Shown in pieces: positions 59,034 through 64,000 of a DNA stretch of 64,000 bases; position 1 is the first letter of the stretch, and each line of letters opens with the position of its first letter. The notes beneath the pieces are model-generated. The model saw nothing but the letters and a program-made list of their open reading frames with translations, was not told the origin of the DNA and ran no database searches. The stretch covers positions 1-64,000 of the forward strand of contig WQWM01000008.1 in the NCBI GenBank assembly GCA_009785335.1, written 5' to 3'. This DNA is from Oscillospiraceae bacterium. Lineage in GTDB: Bacteria > Bacillota > Clostridia > Oscillospirales > Acutalibacteraceae. A program made the position numbers and the translations under genes.

Positions 59034-59789
59034 TCAACTATTATCGCCACAATTGACAAAATAGTCCATTTCAGATTCGCCAAATTCTACTAAATTATAA
59101 TCAAACTCGCGCAGCATGTCCGCCCAGTCATGCGTATGTTCGTCCCACACCGCGCAGCCCTTCATGCCCGCCGCATGAATACCCGCGATGGTTTTGCGCA
59201 CATCTTCAAACACGATGCACTGCGCTGGCGGCACGCTCAGTTTTTTCGCCGCCAGCAGATAGATATCCGGGAAGGTCTTTCCGCGCATCACTTCATCAGC
59301 GCTAGTGAAGGCGTCGAACAGGTCGTACACGCCATTGCTTTGCAGCACCGCGTGCATCGCTTGAGTGGTGAGCGCAGTTGCTGTGGCGAGCTTTACATTT
59401 TGCTTTTTCAACGCATGCAAAAACTCACGTGCACCGGGTTTTAGCTTAACATGGTCACGATACTGCGCGAAGCTCAATGCATTCCATTCCGCCATGATTT
59501 CCTTGGGTGATTCGTGCAAGCCAAAGCGGGCGATGGTGTACTCGGCCGTTTCGCGAAACGTCATGCCGTGAATGGTCTGCACGTAGTCATCGGGCATGGC
59601 GATGCCGCGCGCGGCGAAAAACGCAAGGTCCACCTCTTGCCACACCCACATGGAGTTTAGCAGGGTGCCGTCGAGGTCGAATATTGCGGCTGAAAATTTG
59701 CGTTGAGCAAGCTCGCGGGAATCTTGTGTACCAGCCGTGAAAGATTCTGTGCGCGATGTGCTCGCCGCAGGCGCGGCAGTAAAAGGCAT
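59034..59789 (-). CDS. HAD-superfamily phosphatase (beta-phosphoglucomutase-like)
   Basis: 251 aa from ATG 59789 (AAGGGG upstream; a GTG at 59792 is alternative). HAD motif I FDLDGTLLNS (about 37), a helical cap, motif II TATALTT, motif III Lys in RGKTFPDIY and motif IV VFEDVRKTI. Subclass I hydrolases act on small sugar phosphates or phosphoglycolate; substrate unknown. The first ~31 residues (SRTESFTAGTQDSRELAQRK) lie before the normal fold start and are encoded by an R3 repeat copy (59695-59775), so they may be a recent extension. Confidence 0.87.
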   Translation of the reverse strand: MPFTAAPAASTSRTESFTAGTQDSRELAQRKFSAAIFDLDGTLLNSMWVWQEVDLAFFAARGIAMPDDYVQTIHGMTFRETAEYTIARFGLHESPKEIMAEWNALSFAQYRDHVKLKPGAREFLHALKKQNVKLATATALTTQAMHAVLQSNGVYDLFDAFTSADEVMRGKTFPDIYLLAAKKLSVPPAQCIVFEDVRKTIAGIHAAGMKGCAVWDEHTHDWADMLREFDYNLVEFGESEMDYFVNCGDNS

Positions 59790-59800
59790 CACATTTCCCC

Positions 59801-59829
59801 TTGCAATTTTTTGGTATATGTTGTATAAT
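59801..59829 (+). promoter_or_regulatory. Promoter of the 29-aa peptide gene
   Basis: TTGCAA (59801-59806), 17-nt spacer, TATAAT (59824-59829). It leaves an untranslated leader of about 55 nt with a GCAGCGGCGGTTGC-type stem before the ribosome-binding site. Confidence 0.8.
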
Positions 59830-59891
59830 ATATTTGGTGTCGCATGCAGCGGCGGTTGCTCGCTCGCTTCCGAAAGGAGGTGAGAGGTCTT

Positions 59892-59981
59892 ATGGATTAT
59901 GAATTTCTCGTGTACTTACTGGTTTTGCTGGTAATGGCCACGCGCTACCTTAACTCCAGCGACCGTGTCGATAAGAAGTAA
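59892..59981 (+). CDS. 29-aa hydrophobic peptide, putative type I toxin
   Basis: ATG 59892 to TAA 59981; one helix (FLVYLLVLLVMA, residues 5-16) between an acidic start MDYE and a polar basic tail ending DRVDKK. AAAGGAGGTGAGAG, a near-perfect ribosome-binding site, precedes it. The MxxYE start, single helix and KK end resemble short holin-like toxin peptides of Firmicutes (Hol_Tox/TxpA type), though I cannot confirm a family match. Own promoter upstream and own terminator straight after the stop. A consensus promoter on the opposite strand begins an RNA that would cover the 3' end. Too short for normal gene finding. Confidence 0.72.
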   Translation: MDYEFLVYLLVLLVMATRYLNSSDRVDKK

Positions 59982-60077
59982 CCGCCCCTGAGACTGACAA
60001 CTCGGGCGGTTAGTTCTTCGCACTTTTCAGTTTAGCGAGGGTTGAGAACTGCCGTTTGCCTCTGCGACATCGCCCTC
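59972..60077 (-). ncRNA. Predicted antisense RNA to the 29-aa peptide mRNA
   Basis: From the minus-strand promoter at 60112-60084 an RNA would start near 60077, run about 105 nt and end after the hairpin AACCGCCC...GGGCGGTT and TTACTTCTT near 59972. It contains CGAGGGCG...CCCTCGC, able to form a 5' stem-loop. It is complementary to the last codons and terminator of the peptide mRNA, as in TxpA/RatA-like type I systems. Existence of the RNA is predicted from promoter and terminator only. Confidence 0.6.
59980..60018. terminator. Shared terminator of peptide mRNA and antisense RNA
   Basis: AACCGCCC (59980-59987) pairs with GGGCGGTT (60004-60011), with an inner GAG/CTC stem. On the plus strand TAGTTCTTCG follows; on the minus strand TTACTTCTT. 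The TAA stop is partly inside the stem. Confidence 0.8.
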
Positions 60078-60083
60078 GTTTTC

Positions 60084-60112
60084 ATTATATCACTAACGTG
60101 CACGTTTGTCAA
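60084..60112 (-). promoter_or_regulatory. Antisense promoter facing the peptide gene
   Basis: Minus strand TTGACA (60112-60107), 17-nt spacer, TATAAT (60089-60084): both boxes match the consensus exactly. No minus-strand ORF starts before the HAD gene more than 290 bp away, past the terminator, so an untranslated RNA is the likely product. Confidence 0.82.
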
Positions 60113-60128
60113 GCAAAAGGGGAAGCAT

Positions 60129-61427
60129 ATGCGAAAAATTTTGGTGCGGGCAGCTGTTTCGCCACTGGCGAATCACGGTCCATGGGTGACCATTCAAAAA
60201 GACACCATTGCCACCAACACCGGCAATCTCATTTATCAGGCCAGCGTGTTCAACATGCTCGACACCGGAGATGTGCAAATCGATGCGTTGAAGACCTCTC
60301 GCCCCACAGATTTCACCCCGCGAGAGGCCGCGCGCATTAATCGCGAATACGACATGTTCGTCATTCCTCTGGCCAATGCGTTTCGCGCTTCCTTTGCGCC
60401 GGAGTTGGCGCGCATCACCAAACTGGTGAATATGCTCAAAATTCCTTGCGTGGTGGTTGGTGTGGGCTTGCAAGCCCCTGTTGATGCCGACGCCAGTGCG
60501 AGCTATCCCTTTGACAAAACGGTGCGACAGTTTGTGAAAGCCGTGCTGAAAAAATCTGCCATGCTTGGCTTGCGCGGCGAAATGACAGGCGACTACCTCG
60601 CTAACCTTGGCTTTCGAGAAGGCGAAGATTTTACCGTCATCGGATGTCCCAGCATGTTCATGCATGGCAGTGCGTTGCCAATGCGTGAAAAACTGCCGCT
60701 AACCCCCGAAAGCCCTGTGTGCATTAACGTGCGCAAAGGTTCGCCCAAAGCCTACGCGCAGTTTATCAACAATTGCCGCCAACAGCTACCCAACCACACC
60801 ATCATTCCGCAAAACCTCGTTGACCTCAAGCGGCTGTATTACGCCAAAGCAGAATTAGCGGACAAACATTATGCGGCTACAGCAGATATGTATAAGAATA
60901 GTCAAGTGAAAATGTTTTGCAGCGTGCAGGCATGGACGGATTACATTGCACAAACACAGTTTTGCTTTGGTCGGCGTATTCACGGCAACATTGCAGGCAT
61001 TTTGGCCGGAACACCCAGCTTTATTTTTGCGCCTGACAGCCGTATCATTGAGCTGGCGCGCTATCACGCTATCCCGCACATGCTGCTGGGCGATGTGACC
61101 CCACAGACTGATATATTTGAGCTTTACGCCAACGCGGATTACTCAGCCATGCAAAACCGCCATGTCGATACATTCGCGCATTACACAGACTTTTTGCAGA
61201 AAAACGACATTAAACATGCCTATGCACAACCGCCGCCTTATCCCTTTGACGAGAAAACTGCGGTCATCCGCTACAAACCGCCTGTTGATGATGCCAACCA
61301 CAAGCCTATACTCAAGCATTGGCGACGGCTGGTGCACGCGATTACGCCTGCCGTGAAATTATTCTATAAAAAAGCGCAAGCAACCAAACAAGAAATCAAA
61401 CGCAAGCTAAGGAGAAAACGCAAATGA
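60129..61427 (+). CDS. Polysaccharide pyruvyl transferase family protein
   Basis: 432 aa from ATG 60129 (AAGGGGAAGC upstream). PF04230-type features: a GNLIYQASVFNML start region, the GLRGEMTGDYLANLGF loop with VIGCPSMFMHG, and FGRRIHGNIAGILAGTPSFIFAPDSR, the sugar/nucleotide region with the conserved RxHG. Related enzymes (CsaB, WcaK) add pyruvate ketals to cell-wall or exopolysaccharide sugars. The ~60 C-terminal residues are very basic (RKLRRKRK), perhaps for membrane or nucleic-acid contact. It overlaps the next gene by 4 bases. Confidence 0.83.
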   Translation: MRKILVRAAVSPLANHGPWVTIQKDTIATNTGNLIYQASVFNMLDTGDVQIDALKTSRPTDFTPREAARINREYDMFVIPLANAFRASFAPELARITKLVNMLKIPCVVVGVGLQAPVDADASASYPFDKTVRQFVKAVLKKSAMLGLRGEMTGDYLANLGFREGEDFTVIGCPSMFMHGSALPMREKLPLTPESPVCINVRKGSPKAYAQFINNCRQQLPNHTIIPQNLVDLKRLYYAKAELADKHYAATADMYKNSQVKMFCSVQAWTDYIAQTQFCFGRRIHGNIAGILAGTPSFIFAPDSRIIELARYHAIPHMLLGDVTPQTDIFELYANADYSAMQNRHVDTFAHYTDFLQKNDIKHAYAQPPPYPFDEKTAVIRYKPPVDDANHKPILKHWRRLVHAITPAVKLFYKKAQATKQEIKRKLRRKRK

Positions 61428-62344
61428 AAACCATTCAACTAGGCAACACCGGCATGCAAGCGCCCGCCGTGGCTGTGGGCTGCATGCGCATGAGTTCGCT
61501 TGAACCCGCGCAAGCCAGCACGTTCGTGCAAACAGCGATGGAGCTTGGCATGAACTTCTTTGACCACGCTGATATTTACGGCGGACAGGGCAAGTGCGAA
61601 GAAGTGTTTGCGCAAGCTGCCGCGGGCATCCCGCGTGACAAGATGATTCTGCAAAGCAAGTGCGGCATTCGTGCTGGGCAATATGATTTTTCACGCGAGC
61701 ATATTCTCAGCAGCGTAGAAGGTATACTTAAGCGCTTGGGTACGGATTATCTTGATGTGCTGCTGCTGCATCGGCCTGATGCGCTGTGTGAGCCCGAAGA
61801 AGTTGCCGAAGCCTTTGATGCACTGCATGCCGCAGGCAAGGTGCGTCACTTTGGCGTGAGCAACCACAACAGCATGCAATTGCAGTTGCTGCAAAAGCAT
61901 GTGCGGCAGCCACTGGTGGCCAATCAATTGCAGTTTGGCTTGGGGCACGCCTATCTGGTGGCGGCGGGCACGCATGTGAACATGAACCACGAAGCCTCGC
62001 CCGAACGCGACGGCGGCGTGCTGGACTACTGCCGCCTGCATGACATTACCGTGCAGCCGTGGTCGCCGTTTCAGTTTCGGTTTGACAAAGGTCGCGGGAC
62101 GTTCATGGGTCACGAAGAATGGCCCAAACTAAACGCCAAGCTTGATGAACTGGCAGTGAAGTACAACACCGATGCCACAACCATTGCTCTGGCTTGGGTG
62201 CTGCGTCACCCCGCGAAGATGCAGCCCGTGATTGGTACGATGAATCTCAACAGGCTGCGCAGTTGCGCCAACGCCGCCGAGATTACCCTCACGCGTGAAG
62301 ACTGGTACGCATTATATCTCGCTGCGGGGAATACATTGCCGTGA
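61424..62344 (+). CDS. Aldo/keto reductase
   Basis: 306 aa. TIM barrel with the catalytic tetrad: Asp in NFFDHADIYGG, Tyr of the same motif, Lys in ILQSKCGIR and His in DVLLLHRPD; GVSNHNSMQL and PWSPFQF follow and the NADPH-binding end (PVIGTMNLNRL) is intact. It resembles YdhF-type oxidoreductases reducing carbonyls with NADPH. Coupled to the pyruvyltransferase gene by ATGA; a shared pathway (cell-surface glycan synthesis) is only a guess. Confidence 0.92.
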   Translation: MKTIQLGNTGMQAPAVAVGCMRMSSLEPAQASTFVQTAMELGMNFFDHADIYGGQGKCEEVFAQAAAGIPRDKMILQSKCGIRAGQYDFSREHILSSVEGILKRLGTDYLDVLLLHRPDALCEPEEVAEAFDALHAAGKVRHFGVSNHNSMQLQLLQKHVRQPLVANQLQFGLGHAYLVAAGTHVNMNHEASPERDGGVLDYCRLHDITVQPWSPFQFRFDKGRGTFMGHEEWPKLNAKLDELAVKYNTDATTIALAWVLRHPAKMQPVIGTMNLNRLRSCANAAEITLTREDWYALYLAAGNTLP

Positions 62345-62351
62345 TTCTCTT

Positions 62352-62495
62352 GCCACCCTCAGCCCGCGCGACGCGGCCAGCTCCCTCCCGAGGAGGGAGC
62401 GTGAGATTATGAGGTTAACGACAGCAACTTTAAGCAGCAAGTCCCCGCTCCCTCCTTAGGAGGGAGCTCCCCGAGACGCGAGGGGTGAGGGTGGC
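62352..62495. repeat. Inverted module pair without a gene
   Basis: GCCACCCTCAGCC...CTCCCTCCCGAGGAGGGAGC (62352-62400) and GCTCCCTCCTTAGGAGGGAG...GGGGTGAGGGTGGC (62447-62495) are inverted copies around a 46-bp spacer. Their ends match the repeats flanking the DUF559 gene, so this looks like its deletion derivative. Confidence 0.8.
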
Positions 62496-62514
62496 TCGCG
62501 TAGCGATAATTCCC

Positions 62515-62543
62515 TTGACATTTCATTGAAAATCGGGTAGAAT
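62515..62543 (+). promoter_or_regulatory. Promoter giving a leaderless mRNA for the VTT-family gene
   Basis: TTGACA (62515-62520), 17-nt spacer, TAGAAT (62538-62543), 7 nt, ATG at 62551; no ribosome-binding site. Confidence 0.82.
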
Positions 62544-62550
62544 ATCTGGT

Positions 62551-63303
62551 ATGAACAAAAAATTTGCCCTCACACCACGCAGGCGCCGCGCGCTGGTCAA
62601 TTTGGCCGGCGTGTTTATGCTTGCTGCCTCTGGCGTGTTTATCGTGCTCATGTTTTTGCTAGATAATATTCAATTGCAGGAATGGTACATGGAGTATCAC
62701 TACTGGATGGAACAAGTGCGCGACCAAGTGATGAACCTGCCTGACATTTGGTTGATTCTGTTTGCGGTGATCTTGCTTTACGCCGTGCGTAGCTTTATTC
62801 CCATCCCGATATTCATCATGGCGTTCATCACTGGTGCTTATTTAGAAATGTATTTGAGCCTGCTGGTGAACTTTGCCGGGCTGTTTGTGCTGTTCACCAT
62901 CCGCTACTTTTTTGGCCGCAAAATGGGCGGGGGAGCAGTGGAGAAAATCCTGCATCGTCAGTCCGACATTCATGATTACCTGGAAAACGGACGCGGCAGC
63001 AAAGGCTGGTTGTTGTTTGTCATGCGCTTGATTCCCAACTTCGCGCTCAATCCCATCAGCCAGATTTACGGCTCCATGGGTTTTGATTACACGGATTTCA
63101 TTCTCATTTCGTTGCTGGGGGTGAGCCCAAAGCTGTTTATTTACACCGTGCTGGGCCGCAACGTGGCGCAGCCGCTTTCGGTGCCGTTCATTTTCCCGCT
63201 GATTATCATCTTTGCCCTATTGGGCGTTGTCACCCTAGTGGTCAATTTTGCTATGCACAAACACAGCAAAAATAAAAGTAAAGAAGCGCAGGCGAAGACT
63301 TGA
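62551..63303 (+). CDS. TVP38/TMEM64 (VTT-domain) membrane protein
   Basis: 250 aa. Six or so membrane segments with the family core VRSFIPIPIFIMAFITGAYLEM and, after a soluble loop, FGRKMGGGAVEKIL, FVMRLIPNFALNPISQIYGSMGF: the F/VxR-x-x-P-x-x-P-x-x-x-x-N-x-x-x-G signature of the DedA/VTT superfamily. These act in lipid scrambling or undecaprenyl/phospholipid transport at the membrane. The C-terminus is basic and hydrophilic. Predicted leaderless. Confidence 0.9.
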   Translation: MNKKFALTPRRRRALVNLAGVFMLAASGVFIVLMFLLDNIQLQEWYMEYHYWMEQVRDQVMNLPDIWLILFAVILLYAVRSFIPIPIFIMAFITGAYLEMYLSLLVNFAGLFVLFTIRYFFGRKMGGGAVEKILHRQSDIHDYLENGRGSKGWLLFVMRLIPNFALNPISQIYGSMGFDYTDFILISLLGVSPKLFIYTVLGRNVAQPLSVPFIFPLIIIFALLGVVTLVVNFAMHKHSKNKSKEAQAKT

Positions 63304-63307
63304 TTTT

Positions 63308-63440
63308 TCATCCCCCTCTGTCGCTTCGCGACATCTCCCCCAAAGGGGGCGACCCTGGCGAAACTCAAACTCTCGGCTGTTGCCAAGGCCTCCCCCACTG
63401 GGGGAGGAAAGCACGTCGTAGGCGTGCAGGTGGGGGTGCG
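63308..63440. repeat. Palindromic repeat family R1, longest copy
   Basis: CCCCCTCTGTCGCTTCGCGACA, CTCCCCCAAAGGGGGCG, GGCTGTTGCCAAGGCCTCCC, then GGAAAGCACGTCGTAGGCGTGC-AGGTGGGGGTGCG. The reverse complement of 205-312 aligns over its first ~110 bp. Confidence 0.8.
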
Positions 63441-63491
63441 CATCAATACAAAATCTAAAACAGCATATTTAAAAGAAGGACAGGTAAAGAT

Positions 63492-64000
63492 ATGATTACT
63501 TTGCAAGCACTCTATGGCACCGAAACCTCACGTCACACCACGCGGCTGGCACAACTGCACGAAAAATTTGCACAACGCTTTGGCCAAGGTCGCACGCTGC
63601 GTGTGTTTAGCTCGCCTGGCCGCAGCGAAATTGGCGGCAATCACACCGACCACAACCACGGCAAAGTCTTGGCCGCAGCCGTGAACCTGGATATTCTGGG
63701 CGTGGTGGCAGCCAATGACACCATGCGCATTTGTGTGTATTCCGCCGGACATAAGCCCAATGACTTAGATATCACCAAGCAGGACGTTGACCCCAAGGAA
63801 TACGGCACGTCTGCGGCAATGATTCGCGGCATTTGCGCGGCGTTTGTGCAGCGCGGCTATCAAATCGGCGGATTTGACGGCATCTCACACAGCGAAGTGC
63901 TCAGCGGCTCGGGGCTGTCGTCGTCGGCTGCGTTTGAGGTGTATATCGCCACGATACTTAACCATATGTATAACGACGGCAAGATTGACGCGGTGACCAT
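63492..64000 (+). CDS. galK: Galactokinase, 3' end beyond window
   Basis: 169 codons from ATG 63492 (AAGGACAGG upstream) to the window edge, open throughout. GHMP kinase features: FSSPGRSEIGGNHTDHNHG, the galactokinase signature near residue 39-57, and the ATP loop LSGSGLSSSAAFE near residue 138-150. The family phosphorylates D-galactose at C1 in the Leloir pathway. The N-terminus is shorter than E. coli GalK upstream of the signature by only a few residues. Confidence 0.93.
   Translation, partial: MITLQALYGTETSRHTTRLAQLHEKFAQRFGQGRTLRVFSSPGRSEIGGNHTDHNHGKVLAAAVNLDILGVVAANDTMRICVYSAGHKPNDLDITKQDVDPKEYGTSAAMIRGICAAFVQRGYQIGGFDGISHSEVLSGSGLSSSAAFEVYIATILNHMYNDGKIDAVT

Noticed and set aside
60007-60128. 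Upstream in-frame start of the pyruvyltransferase at 60042
   Set aside because: It would read through the antisense promoter region with no ribosome-binding site; ATG 60129 has AAGGGGAAGC.

Overview
The window looks like chromosomal DNA from an endospore-forming Firmicute, most likely an uncultured clostridial (Oscillospirales-type) anaerobe. Reasons: a complete spoIIAA-spoIIAB-sigF operon, a DnaD-like/DnaI-like primosome pair, a LexA-type repressor, a single bifunctional Rel enzyme, a Gram-positive SecG, superoxide reductase instead of an aerobic defence system, M-box and yybP-ykoY riboswitches, and canonical TTGACA-N17-TATAAT promoters. The species assignment is inference; there is no rRNA in the window.

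Layout. 1-4000: M-box riboswitch and mgtE, rhodanese lipoprotein, secreted protein, TtcA-like thiolase. 4100-7950 (minus): kinase-like phosphotransferase, NUDIX, mannonate dehydratase, radical-SAM photolyase-like protein. 8450-12850: Mn-type riboswitch in front of a free-standing acyltransferase, an acid-free Ser/Ala/Lys/Asn protein, two tandem CDP-alcohol phosphatidyltransferases, a secreted serine hydrolase. 12940-20750: ferritin-like protein, NfeD plus SPFH pair, mfd, a ParE/RelE-type toxin-antitoxin pair and an SPFH/zinc-ribbon protein. 21240-25870: envelope proteins, polysaccharide deacetylase, serine hydrolase. 25900-31245: lexA, a murD-like gene paired with a murL-like epimerase gene, pspC, folD, lgt. 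31420-36320: two M16 peptidases, lipoprotein, mntP. 36900-38400: spoIIA operon. 38850-46950: effector-binding regulators, aquaporin, six tRNA genes, secG, GPH-type transporter, envelope proteins, cysE. 47000-55450: DUF559 gene flanked by inverted repeats, rel, phosphatase-superfamily protein, ECF sigma/anti-sigma, replication loader genes, superoxide reductase. 55960-64000: large cell-wall amidase, HAD phosphatase, a tiny membrane peptide gene opposed by an antisense promoter, pyruvyltransferase, aldo-keto reductase, VTT-family membrane protein, start of galactokinase.

Three things stand out. First, almost every intergenic gap is filled with a few families of palindromic repeats; they supply hairpins, promoter-like boxes, gene ends and even in-frame coding segments. 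One family flanks a DUF559 nuclease gene as inverted copies, suggesting a small mobile unit with gene-less derivatives. Second, six genes have a strong promoter whose -10 box ends only 6-7 nt before the ATG, so they are probably read from leaderless mRNAs. Third, a 29-residue hydrophobic peptide gene with its own promoter, strong ribosome-binding site and hairpin terminator is faced by a consensus promoter on the other strand, the layout of a type I toxin-antitoxin locus.
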